Below are positions 1 to 6,625 of a DNA stretch of 12,767 nucleotides, piece by piece. The notes under the pieces are model-generated. The model was given only the letters and a program-made list of their open reading frames with translations, searched no databases and was not told the DNA's origin. The translations under genes and the position numbers were made by a program. The DNA lies in the NCBI GenBank assembly GCA_002371715.1, contig DFGF01000104.1, forward strand, positions 1 to 12,767, given 5' to 3'. The stretch's first letter is position 1. Each line of letters starts with the position of its first letter. The DNA comes from Prevotella sp. UBA3757 (GTDB lineage Bacteria; Bacteroidota; Bacteroidia; Bacteroidales; Bacteroidaceae).

Positions 1-425
1 ATCTTACCCTCGCGACGCTCCATCATCTCGGGAATCACGGCAGCACTGACGATATAGGGAGCTACCAGGTCTACATCGATGACCTGCTGGAACTCGGCAC
101 GCTTCATCTCGTGCATGGGGATGCGCTTGATGATACCGGCATTGTTGACAAGAATGTCAATCTGGCCCACCTCAGCGTGAATCTTCTCGACCAGTGCCTT
201 GACGGCTACTTCGTCCGTGACGTCGCATACGTAGCCATGAACGTTTTCGATACCGGCCTCCTTGTAGTTGGCCAGGCCGCGCTCAAGGGCAGCCTCATTG
301 ATGTCGTTGAAGATGATGTTCTTGACGCCGGCAGCAACAAAAGCCTTGGCAATGTTGAATCCGATACCATACGATGCGCCGGTAATCCAGGCGTTTTTAC
401 CTTCTAATGAAAAAATGTTTGCCAT
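1..425 (-). CDS. SDR-family oxidoreductase, gluconate 5-dehydrogenase-like (partial, C-terminus beyond window)
   Basis: Translating the minus strand from the ATG at 425 gives 141 complete codons with no stop before the left edge. The nucleotide-binding motif TGASYGIG lies at residues 15-22, the adenine-binding C-D-V-T near 67-70, and NNAG at 94-97, which defines a classical NAD(P)-dependent short-chain dehydrogenase. The string around GIIKRIPMHEM just after NNAG, and FND near 39-41, resemble Bacteroidetes enzymes annotated as gluconate 5-dehydrogenase or KduD-like, which act on sugar acids or keto-uronates in the cytoplasm. The catalytic Ser and Tyr-x-x-x-Lys are expected outside the window, so the catalytic residues cannot be checked. 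A promoter directly upstream suggests the gene is transcribed independently of the ABC operon. The family is certain; the exact substrate is inference. Confidence 0.9.
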   Translation of the reverse strand, partial: MANIFSLEGKNAWITGASYGIGFNIAKAFVAAGVKNIIFNDINEAALERGLANYKEAGIENVHGYVCDVTDEVAVKALVEKIHAEVGQIDILVNNAGIIKRIPMHEMKRAEFQQVIDVDLVAPYIVSAAVIPEMMERREGK

Positions 426-468
426 AATAGATTTGCTATTTAAATCAGTATTTAAGAGATTTGATAGG

Positions 469-499
469 CAAAATTACAAATTAGTCACGAAACGGCAAA
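469..499 (-). promoter_or_regulatory. Bacteroidetes-type promoter of the SDR gene
   Basis: Read on the minus strand, a TTTG -33 box (499-496) is followed after 19 bp by TAATTTTG (476-469), an exact match to the Bacteroidetes -7 consensus TAnnTTTG. The spacing is within the 19-21 bp known for this sigma factor. The start codon of the dehydrogenase lies about 44 bp downstream of the -7 box. Confidence 0.8.
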
Positions 500-519
500 A
501 AAATCGGCAAAATTTTAAT

Positions 520-533
520 ATGAATTATGAATT
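520..533. repeat. Two-copy heptamer repeat after the ABC transporter gene
   Basis: ATGAATT occurs twice in direct succession, just beyond the stop codon of the ABC transporter gene (stop at 541-539, minus strand). It has the same 7-bp period as the longer arrays at 2176-2210 and 3041-3068. With two copies only, it could be coincidence. Confidence 0.5.
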
Positions 534-538
534 GCCCA

Positions 539-2170
539 TTACGACTGAAGCCTTACCACTTCGTCGCACAACTCACAGACAATGGGACGATGGGTAATGA
601 AAATCATGGTCTTCTGCGGGAAAGTGGCAAACAGCCGGCTATACAGTTCGCGCTCGGTCTGTTCGTCGAGCGAAGCACTGATTTCGTCAAGCAGCATGAT
701 GTTGCCAGGTCTGAGCAGTCCGCGTGCAATGGCTACACGCTGTGCCTGCCCCTCGCTCAGTCCGCCGCCGCGCTCGCCACATTCGGCATCCATCCCGTCG
801 GGCAGGTCGAAGACGAAGTCGGCCATGGCCGTGTGCAGCACCTGCCGCAGTTCGTCGTCGGTAGCATCGGGCTTGGCCAGCATCAGGTTGTAGCGGATGC
901 TGCCACTCATCAGCGTATTGCCTTGTGGCACGAATACGAAGTTGGAGCGCGTATGCTCGCTGACGGTCTGACTGCACTGGTCGTTTGTCAGCGTGATGGT
1001 GCCCTGTTCGGGCTTGATGAGTCCGAGCATCATACGGAACAAGGTGGTCTTTCCGGCACCGGTATGTCCCATCAGGGCTGTCTTGCTGCCTGCCCGGAAG
1101 TCATGGGAGAAATGCGACAGGATGGGCTGTCCCTCAGCAGCATAACGGAAGGTAACGTCATGGATGCTCAGCCCAAGGCTGCCTTCCATGCGGTGGTCCT
1201 CGTCACGACTTTCCTCCTCTGTCGCCAAGTGTTCCATCTCCTCCAGACGGTCGATGCTGGCCGAAGCCTGAAACATCTGAGGCATCATGTTGACCATCTG
1301 CAGGATGGGGTGCTGTATCTGGCTGACCAATTGCAGGAACGATGTCATGACGCCAAAGGTGATGACACCGGCACGCAACTGCAGTCCGCCCCAGATGAAA
1401 GCCATGATATAGCCCAGGCTGAAGCTGGTAGCTATCATCAGGCGGAACAGCACGGTAAAAGTTGCACGGTGGTTAACCTTGCCGCGCAAGTCGTGCTGCA
1501 TGCCATCGAGCCGTCCCGTCACCCAGTCACCACTCTCCAGTGAGCGCAGCACCGCATTATGCTCCATCGACTCCTGTACCAGCATCTGGATCATGCTCTC
1601 CTGGCGACGGATGTCCTGTGTCATCTGCCGGATCTTCCATGCCACGCCTTTTCCTATTAATATAAATACAGGCGTCAGCAGCAGCAGCATCCAGGCCAGC
1701 CGCGAGTCCATTGACTGCATCAGCAAGAATGCGCCAGTCAACTGGAACAGGGTCACGGAGAGGTCGGGAATGATAGAGGTGGTGGCACTGCTCACGGTCG
1801 AGATATCCTTCTCAAGTCGTGAGGATATGTCGCCGGAGTGCATCTCCTTCTGTTCGTACATCTGGCGCCGGAACAGGTGGCTGAAGATGCGCAAGCGGAT
1901 GGCAGTGCTCTGCACGGCATCGGCCGTAACCCCCAGATAGTAGTAAACCTGGCGACAGACAATACTGCCCATGACTGTGGCGACGATATACGCTACCATC
2001 ACCCAGATATCGTCGTCGCTGCCCGTACGGATAGTGACATCGATGAACTGCTTGCACAGCCATACCATGAGCAGACCGAGCGACACGCGCCCGATACCCG
2101 CCACAATACGCACCAGCATGTTCAGCCGGATGCCTACCGTGTTATGCCATAGCCATGCAACGTACTTCAA
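539..2170 (-). CDS. ABC transporter, fused permease and ATPase (exporter type)
   Basis: This is a 543-residue half-transporter of the ABC exporter class. The N-terminal half (about 15-300) holds hydrophobic helices, for example near 20-40, 57-78, 140-175 and 238-285. The ATPase domain follows: Walker A GHTGAGKT at 368-375, Q-loop Q416, signature LSEGQ at 471-475, Walker B IMLLDE at 491-496 with catalytic E496, and H-loop H527. There is no N-terminal C39 peptidase domain, so any leader cleavage would need a separate protease; an S24/S26 peptidase sits two genes upstream. The start is TTG at 2170: an in-frame TAG lies three codons upstream, and the first in-frame ATG is residue 18, which would cut into the first membrane helix. 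It is the last gene of the four-gene operon, 30 bp after the PqqD-like gene. Export of a modified peptide is inferred from context; a lipid or drug substrate cannot be excluded. Confidence 0.93.
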   Translation of the reverse strand: MKYVAWLWHNTVGIRLNMLVRIVAGIGRVSLGLLMVWLCKQFIDVTIRTGSDDDIWVMVAYIVATVMGSIVCRQVYYYLGVTADAVQSTAIRLRIFSHLFRRQMYEQKEMHSGDISSRLEKDISTVSSATTSIIPDLSVTLFQLTGAFLLMQSMDSRLAWMLLLLTPVFILIGKGVAWKIRQMTQDIRRQESMIQMLVQESMEHNAVLRSLESGDWVTGRLDGMQHDLRGKVNHRATFTVLFRLMIATSFSLGYIMAFIWGGLQLRAGVITFGVMTSFLQLVSQIQHPILQMVNMMPQMFQASASIDRLEEMEHLATEEESRDEDHRMEGSLGLSIHDVTFRYAAEGQPILSHFSHDFRAGSKTALMGHTGAGKTTLFRMMLGLIKPEQGTITLTNDQCSQTVSEHTRSNFVFVPQGNTLMSGSIRYNLMLAKPDATDDELRQVLHTAMADFVFDLPDGMDAECGERGGGLSEGQAQRVAIARGLLRPGNIMLLDEISASLDEQTERELYSRLFATFPQKTMIFITHRPIVCELCDEVVRLQS

Positions 2171-2175
2171 CGCTA

Positions 2176-2210
2176 ACTATCAACTATCCACTATCAACTC
2201 TCAACTCTCA
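2176..2210. repeat. Five-copy heptamer array spanning the stop codon of the PqqD-like gene
   Basis: Plus-strand units are ACTATCA, ACTATCC, ACTATCA, ACTCTCA and ACTCTCA, in strict 7-bp register. On the coding (minus) strand these read as TGATAGT or TGAGAGT, and the TGA of one unit (2203-2201) is the stop codon of the PqqD-like gene. The remaining units fill the spacer before the ABC transporter start. TGA or TAG codons fall in all three minus-strand frames. Confidence 0.85.
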
Positions 2211-2473
2211 ATCAGTCCCACTTCCGTCCACTGGGCGGTCAGTGTCTCAACATCCTTGCGGGCCTGTTCGGGACTTACCTCATACTCAGCCGTCAGTGCC
2301 TCAGCCAACTGCTCCGTAGTAAATTCGCCCAGTTCGGCAGCTTTCTTCCACAGTACGGCAGCCGTTTCATTGAGGCTGATCATTTTTCCGAAATTAATGG
2401 TCTCGAGGCCCTCGCCCACGACAACCCGCTCGCCGCACACCTCGCGCAGCACAAATCCTTTTTTCAGTTTCAT
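2201..2473 (-). CDS. PqqD-family protein (RiPP recognition element)
   Basis: This 90-residue protein has the PqqD layout. An N-terminal beta-rich part contains F-V-L-R-E-V (7-12) and V-V-V-G-E-G, followed by N-F-G-K-M-I-S-L-N-E-T-A-A near 27-39. A helical C-terminal part contains T-T-E-Q-L (52-56), E-Y-E-V (64-67) and the ending W-T-E-V-G-L-I. PqqD-fold proteins bind the leader peptide of ribosomally made, modified peptides and present it to enzymes. The length matches stand-alone family members. It lies 24 bp downstream of the peptidase gene and 30 bp upstream of the ABC transporter, without a recognisable promoter, so it is probably cotranscribed. Its bound peptide is not identifiable in this window. 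The role as a leader binder is inferred from the family. Confidence 0.88.
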   Translation of the reverse strand: MKLKKGFVLREVCGERVVVGEGLETINFGKMISLNETAAVLWKKAAELGEFTTEQLAEALTAEYEVSPEQARKDVETLTAQWTEVGLIES

Positions 2474-2497
2474 AATGCTTATATATACCTTATTATA

Positions 2498-2974
2498 TTA
2501 TATAGTTACGTTTATTTTCAAAAGTGTCCGACGATAGACGGCCAATATCCAGCGCCTGACGGGCAGCAACCGGCTCCATAGCCGTGCAGCGCCCATTCTG
2601 GCATCAGTATACAGGAAACGGCGCCGGCCGTTGGGAGCCACCACGTATTCAGCTACGGCGGCCACCTCGTCCACCCGGCAGTGCTCTACGCCACAAATGT
2701 TGCCGTCGCCCATCAGCGTCACGCCGTTGCCGTCAACACCTATAATGCGATGAACGACGTAGTGCGAACCGTTGACCCATGCCAACACCACATCGCCCAC
2801 CTTCAAGTCCGTCGCAGGCTTGACCAGTTCCACGCTTTCCCTGTCGCCAATGATAAACGGGTGCATGCTGCTGCCCTTTACGGGAAGCACCACGCGGCGC
2901 CCCTCGTTAATCAGGGCTATAGCATCCTTGATGACAATATTATTTGCCAGCGTCTTAACCGTTGTCTCCGTCAT
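2498..2974 (-). CDS. S24/S26-family serine peptidase (signal-peptidase-like)
   Basis: The 158-residue product carries the signal-peptidase core. G-S-S-M-H-P at 34-39 puts the probable nucleophile at S36, followed by V-G-D-V-V-L-A at 59-65, then V-V-H-R-I-I at 73-78 and G-D-G-N at 89-92. The position that is lysine in bacterial SPase I appears to be H75, as in the archaeal/ER-type (SipW-like) Ser-His enzymes. No membrane segment is evident at the N-terminus, and the C-terminus (about 131-158) is basic and amphipathic, so the protein may be cytoplasmic or peripheral rather than a general secretion peptidase. It is the second gene of the operon, between the HprK-like and PqqD-like genes. In this context a leader-cleaving role for an exported peptide is a reasonable inference; cleavage activity is not shown by sequence alone. 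Confidence 0.87.
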   Translation of the reverse strand: MTETTVKTLANNIVIKDAIALINEGRRVVLPVKGSSMHPFIIGDRESVELVKPATDLKVGDVVLAWVNGSHYVVHRIIGVDGNGVTLMGDGNICGVEHCRVDEVAAVAEYVVAPNGRRRFLYTDARMGAARLWSRLLPVRRWILAVYRRTLLKINVTI

Positions 2975-2983
2975 GCTTCTCTT

Positions 2984-3014
2984 ATTTGACTATTTGACAA
3001 TTTCACAATTTTCG
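2984..3014. repeat. Octamer repeat in the kinase-peptidase spacer
   Basis: ATTTGACT, ATTTGACA, ATTTCACA and the partial ATTTTCG follow each other in 8-bp register, in the 76-bp spacer just upstream of the peptidase start codon (2974). This array has a period of 8, unlike the 7-bp arrays at nearby gene ends. Confidence 0.65.
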
Positions 3015-3040
3015 CCGCGCATATCCGTGCAGCAGCTAAA

Positions 3041-3068
3041 TGTTCAACGTTCAATGTTCAACGTTCAA
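3041..3068. repeat. Four-copy heptamer array spanning the stop codon of the HprK-like gene
   Basis: Plus-strand units are TGTTCAA, CGTTCAA, TGTTCAA and CGTTCAA. On the coding strand they read TTGAACA or TTGAACG, and one of their TGA triplets (3053-3051) ends the HprK-like gene. Successive units place TGA in all three frames. The last codons of the gene (ending L-N-V-E-H) are therefore encoded by the repeat. Confidence 0.88.
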
Positions 3069-3923
3069 CGTCACCTCCCTATTGCACAGCCGTGCCGCAG
3101 CCTCGTCTGGCAGACAGTCCAGATGCCAAACCGCCACACCCTGAACCAGCAGGCTCTCGGTTTCGTGCAGTCCCTCGGCCAACCGGCTGTCCCAGCGCTT
3201 TCCTGATATGGATGCCATCAGGGCGGCATAAGCCTCGATGGGGCGCAGTCGGCGAATGACGTTCTCAGGGGCCTGACTTAGCATGACGATAGCTCCAAGC
3301 GGATAGCTGACGTTGCGGTAGCAAGGCGTCTTGCCGCTCCATGGCGAGCCATAGAGGCGGATGGTGCCGTCACTGAGGATGCGTACCACGGGATTGTCGT
3401 CGTTGACCAGTTCCGTGCCTTCGATATATTTCAGCCACAACTTGGAATGCGTACTCTTACCCGTACCGCTCGGTCCGAGGAACATGTATGCCCTGCCCTC
3501 GAAACTCACCACCGACGAGTGGAACAGAGCCGTCTGCTTGTCGGCCGTGGCCAGGGCATACATCACCATCATCGCATTATTGATGCCGAAAGCATTATTG
3601 TCCACAGCATACAATTCTCCAAAATGATAGTCGGTGCTGCACATCAGCACACCCATCAACTTGCCCTGCAGGAAGAACTGGAAGCAAGGCTTATCGTCTA
3701 CGTGTCCGGCCAGGATGTCCTGTCCCTCATCCTCCTGTTTCACCTCCAACGCGAAATCGTCCGTATTCAGCGGTGTAGTAGTGATGTGCAAGCGGAAAGC
3801 GACAGCGTCCGTAGCCTCGCAGATGAACGGCTCATACTGGCTAAGGCCCGGTGCATGACCGCCGCCATTTTCTGTTGACAAAGCAAACACATGGTCTGCT
3901 ACTTTATAATACATTTCTTTCAT
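3051..3923 (-). CDS. HPr kinase/phosphorylase-like protein
   Basis: The product is 290 residues when started at the ATG at 3923. The reading frame stays open upstream to an ATG at 3974, but that start is rejected because it lies upstream of the promoter -7 box (3933-3940); the ATG at 3914 (M-Y-Y-K-V) is also possible. Residues 135-158 contain F-H-S-S-V-V, then the P-loop GPSGTGKST at 150-158, with the HprK-type N-D-D-N-P at 174-178 and G-S-P-W-S-G-K at 192-198. The N-terminal 130 residues are not recognisable as the usual HprK sensor domain. Such HprK-like kinases occur in RiPP clusters, including as tailoring kinases that phosphorylate lasso peptides, and differ from true PTS HprK. As first gene of the operon with PqqD, peptidase and exporter, it is likely to modify or sense a peptide; that is inference. 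Confidence 0.88.
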   Translation of the reverse strand: MKEMYYKVADHVFALSTENGGGHAPGLSQYEPFICEATDAVAFRLHITTTPLNTDDFALEVKQEDEGQDILAGHVDDKPCFQFFLQGKLMGVLMCSTDYHFGELYAVDNNAFGINNAMMVMYALATADKQTALFHSSVVSFEGRAYMFLGPSGTGKSTHSKLWLKYIEGTELVNDDNPVVRILSDGTIRLYGSPWSGKTPCYRNVSYPLGAIVMLSQAPENVIRRLRPIEAYAALMASISGKRWDSRLAEGLHETESLLVQGVAVWHLDCLPDEAAARLCNREVTLNVEH

Positions 3924-3932
3924 AAGTGGGTG

Positions 3933-3963
3933 CAAAGGTAGTGCAAATCGAGCGAAATACAAA
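3933..3963 (-). promoter_or_regulatory. Strong promoter of the kinase-peptidase-PqqD-ABC operon
   Basis: On the minus strand, TTTG (3963-3960) is followed after exactly 19 bp by TACCTTTG (3940-3933), a perfect Bacteroidetes -33/-7 pair. Transcription should begin roughly 7 bp past the -7 box, leaving a leader of only a few bases before the ATG at 3923 or about 12 bases before the ATG at 3914. I see no other TAnnTTTG box on this strand in the spacers of the next three genes, which supports a single operon. Confidence 0.85.
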
Positions 3964-3990
3964 GAAAATCCCAAATTTTCTTTGTATTTC
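3954..3990. promoter_or_regulatory. Perfect 16-bp inverted repeat, operator-like, overlapping the -33 box
   Basis: The left arm GAAATACAAAGAAAAT (3954-3969) and the right arm ATTTTCTTTGTATTTC (3975-3990) are exact reverse complements separated by 5 bp. The left arm includes the -33 box of the minus-strand operon. The site lies between two divergent genes, so it cannot be a terminator for a converging transcript. A regulator binding site is the simplest reading. The right arm offers a mirrored TTTG (3981-3984) on the plus strand, but no good -7 box follows at the right distance (TACCCTCA at 4003 is weak). Confidence 0.75.
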
Positions 3991-4079
3991 CGAGATGCAG
4001 CCTACCCTCACCAAGGGTGAAAGGTACGAATAAGTGAGCAAAAAGCAAAGAAAAATATCGTTATTTGGAGGTTTTTTAT

Positions 4080-4087
4080 TATTTTTG
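4080..4087 (+). promoter_or_regulatory. -7 promoter box of the GH106-like gene
   Basis: TATTTTTG matches TAnnTTTG and lies 21 bp before the chosen ATG at 4109. No TTTG is found 19-21 bp upstream (a TTTG at 4064 is too close), so the promoter may be weak or need an activator. Confidence 0.6.
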
Positions 4088-4108
4088 CAACCAAATAAGC
4101 TACCGACA

Positions 4109-6568
4109 ATGAAGAAAAGCCCCATCATCACCATCATAAGCATATTGTCCCTGCTGCTGCCTGCATGGAACGGCGCCCTTGCCCAGATTGACCAGAAAGC
4201 GGCAACGCTATGGCGCAACCCAACGACCGAATACCGCATGAAGACATGGTGGTTCTTCGGCTACGAGGGTACGACCGACGACGGCATTACCGCCGACGTG
4301 GAGAGCCTGCGCAATGCGGGGTTTGGAGGCGTGGTCTACTACGACCAGAATCATGCCAAGGATGCCAAGGCCAACGGTGCCGAGGACGCGTTCAGCCCGC
4401 AATGGTGGCATCACCTGCGCTTTGCTGCCGAAGAGGCACGCCGGACTGGTCTGTCGTTCGAGGTCAACATCTCCAACGGCTACTGTGCCGGCGGACGGTG
4501 GATTGACGCGCCACATGCCATGCAGCGCGTGGCCAGCGCAACGCTGAACGTGACTGGCGACACAAGCCTTACCGTAGTGCTGCCAAGCATCTCCGGAACA
4601 GGAGACTACAGTAAGGATATTGCTGTCTTGGCCTTCCCCAACCGTGACGACGGGCGCATCCGGCACTTCACCGCCCACTACCAGGCCCACGGCAAGGGGC
4701 GCAACGGTGCCATGCAGGGGCCAATAACCTCGGGCGATCAGTTCTCAGGCTACGGATTTAAAGCCCTGCCTGACGTAGGGGTACTCCAGACAAGCCATGA
4801 CTCCCTGAGCTGGCATGATGTCACCAGTCTTGCCCCCATGTATCGCAGCCAGGGTGGCTACTTCTACCGTACCACGGCGTTCCCCGCCGTCAGCGGCAGG
4901 TGGTGGCGCGTAAAATATCCCGACGGCACATACAGCTACGACGGCAAAGGCGGCAAAGGCTTACGGGAATGGCACGTGGGAACAGCGGCAAAGTCAGACC
5001 GCTGGGAGGAGCGTGCCGCCCTGCATAGTGACTTTGCCGAAGGCGACAGGACACCAGCCTACGGCAAGCACGAAGTCATCAGCCTCGACGAGATCATCAA
5101 CTTGACGGACTATACCGCTGGCGACACACTGCGCTGCACACTGCCCGACGGGCCATGGACTATTCTCCGTCTGGCAGCCGTGCCGACGGGAGCGAAGTCA
5201 AAGCACGGCAGGCAGAACCTGTTAGGCTATGAGTGCGACAAGTTGTCCGCAACGGCTGCCCGACTGCATTGGGACAGCTACATCCAGCAGATTCTTGACA
5301 CGCTCAACTGCGATAGGCAGAAGTTGGTTTCCGGCATCACCATGGACTCGCATGAGGGCGGTTCCCAAAACTGGACACCACTGATGCTGCAAGAGTTCCG
5401 GTCGCGCCGGGGTTACGACCTGTCGCCCTGGCTACCCGTGCTGGCCGGCTACGTCGTTGGCTCGGCAGAACAGACAGCACAGGTGCTTTACGATTTCCGT
5501 CAGACCATTGCCGACTGCATCCGTGACAACTACTTCGGCACGTTCCAAACGCTGGCCACCGCCCACGGCCTCACCTTTACCGCCCAGGCCATCGGCAACG
5601 CCCTCTGCATTCCCGGCGATGCCATCAGCGTAAAACAGGTGGTAGACAAGCCGCAGGGCGAGTTCTGGACCTACCAACAGCAAGGTGCTTACGACGTCAA
5701 GGACTGCAGCAGTGCCGCACACCTCTACGGCAAGCCCATAGCCTCGGCCGAGGCCATGACCGACTGTGAATATAAGGACCGGCCTGCCGACCTCCACCGC
5801 GTGGCCAACATCGCCTTTTCCATGGGTGCCCAGGAGTTTGTGGTCTGCGCCACACCGCATATCCCTCTGGCGACCACCACGGCACCATACGTTGCCGGAC
5901 GCGAATATGCCATCAACCGCTCCAATCCCCGCTGGCAACAGCTGAAACCCGTCTGGCTCCAGGCAGCCCGATCGATGGTCATGCTGCGACAGGGGCATGC
6001 TGCTCCCGACGTGCTGGTATTCCTGGGCGACGATGTCCCCGTCAAGACGCTGACCAACCGGCTTCCCGACGGGCTTGACGGACTGGACTGGGACGTCTGT
6101 ACGGCCGATGCGCTCATCAACAGGCTGGAACCTGCCGACGGACTGCTCCGCACGCCGGACGGCATTACTTACAAGGCACTGCTGATAGCCCGACAGGCCC
6201 ATATCAGTCCCGCAACGCGACGCCGCATCGAGGCTTTTCGTTCTGCCGGCATACCGGTACTCCAAACTGGCGAAGCCGTCACCCGACCGCTCGTCATCAC
6301 TAAAGGCAAAGGCTGTGTCGTACACACCCACCGACAGGCCGGCAATACCGACATCTTCTACGTGGCCAGCACCGTCGAGCTGCCTTCCGACGTGTCATTC
6401 CGTTTGGAGCATCAGCCGAAACGTGTCACGATATGGAGCAACATGACTGGCCGCCGACACCGTCTGAAGCCCGCTGCCGACGGCACCTTCACACTACGTC
6501 TGCGCCCCATGGAATCGGTTTTCATCACGTTTGTTACAGAATCGAAAGTATGTGAAACACCGGCATGA
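4109..6568 (+). CDS. Secreted glycoside hydrolase, GH106 (alpha-L-rhamnosidase)-like
   Basis: The product is 819 residues from the ATG at 4109. An in-frame ATG at 4034 is rejected because the -7 box lies between it and 4109, and because 4109 gives a clean Sec signal peptide (M-K-K, hydrophobic 6-19, likely cleavage after A-L-A at 25). The mature start has T-W-W-F-F (46-50) followed by D-D-G-I-T-A-D near 57-63 and G-F-G-G-V (71-75), the TIM-barrel opening typical of GH106-like proteins. D-S-H-E-G at 413-417 followed by N-W-T-P, E-F and R-R-G-Y-D near 433-437, then A-S-A-E-A-M-T at 545-551, are the conserved blocks expected to carry the acidic catalytic residues (E416 and E548 are candidates). 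GH106 enzymes remove terminal alpha-L-rhamnose from pectin or glycosides. The protein ends at about the point where longer members continue into an extra beta-sandwich, so it is a compact version. It is first in a run of three secreted enzymes. The exact family number is not proven. Confidence 0.82.
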   Translation: MKKSPIITIISILSLLLPAWNGALAQIDQKAATLWRNPTTEYRMKTWWFFGYEGTTDDGITADVESLRNAGFGGVVYYDQNHAKDAKANGAEDAFSPQWWHHLRFAAEEARRTGLSFEVNISNGYCAGGRWIDAPHAMQRVASATLNVTGDTSLTVVLPSISGTGDYSKDIAVLAFPNRDDGRIRHFTAHYQAHGKGRNGAMQGPITSGDQFSGYGFKALPDVGVLQTSHDSLSWHDVTSLAPMYRSQGGYFYRTTAFPAVSGRWWRVKYPDGTYSYDGKGGKGLREWHVGTAAKSDRWEERAALHSDFAEGDRTPAYGKHEVISLDEIINLTDYTAGDTLRCTLPDGPWTILRLAAVPTGAKSKHGRQNLLGYECDKLSATAARLHWDSYIQQILDTLNCDRQKLVSGITMDSHEGGSQNWTPLMLQEFRSRRGYDLSPWLPVLAGYVVGSAEQTAQVLYDFRQTIADCIRDNYFGTFQTLATAHGLTFTAQAIGNALCIPGDAISVKQVVDKPQGEFWTYQQQGAYDVKDCSSAAHLYGKPIASAEAMTDCEYKDRPADLHRVANIAFSMGAQEFVVCATPHIPLATTTAPYVAGREYAINRSNPRWQQLKPVWLQAARSMVMLRQGHAAPDVLVFLGDDVPVKTLTNRLPDGLDGLDWDVCTADALINRLEPADGLLRTPDGITYKALLIARQAHISPATRRRIEAFRSAGIPVLQTGEAVTRPLVITKGKGCVVHTHRQAGNTDIFYVASTVELPSDVSFRLEHQPKRVTIWSNMTGRRHRLKPAADGTFTLRLRPMESVFITFVTESKVCETPA

Positions 6569-6590
6569 CTATGATGTAAAATATAATTCG

Positions 6591-6598
6591 TACTTTTG
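6591..6598 (+). promoter_or_regulatory. -7 promoter box of the CE6-CE1 esterase gene
   Basis: TACTTTTG matches TAnnTTTG, 23 bp after the GH106-like stop codon and 27 bp before the chosen ATG at 6626. No convincing -33 TTTG lies 19-21 bp upstream. The esterase genes may therefore be transcribed from here and also by read-through from the hydrolase gene. Confidence 0.6.
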
Positions 6599-6625
6599 CA
6601 CTGTCATCATTTTAACAAACAATAC

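Noticed and set aside
496..535. Possible terminator after the ABC gene (GGCAA...TTGCC followed by a T-run on the minus strand)
   Set aside because: The stem is only about 5 bp with a long AT-rich loop, and the T-run overlaps the -33 box of the next gene.
527..1543. Long plus-strand open frame of 338 codons opposite the ABC transporter gene
   Set aside because: It is the complement of a gene with unmistakable ABC motifs; the translation is rich in His, Gln and Cys with no recognisable domain.
2975..3050. Very short minus-strand ORF (about 10 codons, M-R-G-E-N-C...) in the kinase-peptidase spacer as a possible precursor peptide
   Set aside because: Too short for a leader plus core, lies over the octamer repeat, and shows no leader motif.
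3904..4239. A 111-codon minus-strand open frame across the divergent promoter region
   Set aside because: It covers both promoters, the palindrome and the start of the glycosidase gene, shows no domain pattern, and is best explained as chance.
5432..6331. 299-codon minus-strand frame opposite the GH106-like gene
   Set aside because: Antisense shadow; the plus-strand frame has a signal peptide and conserved blocks.
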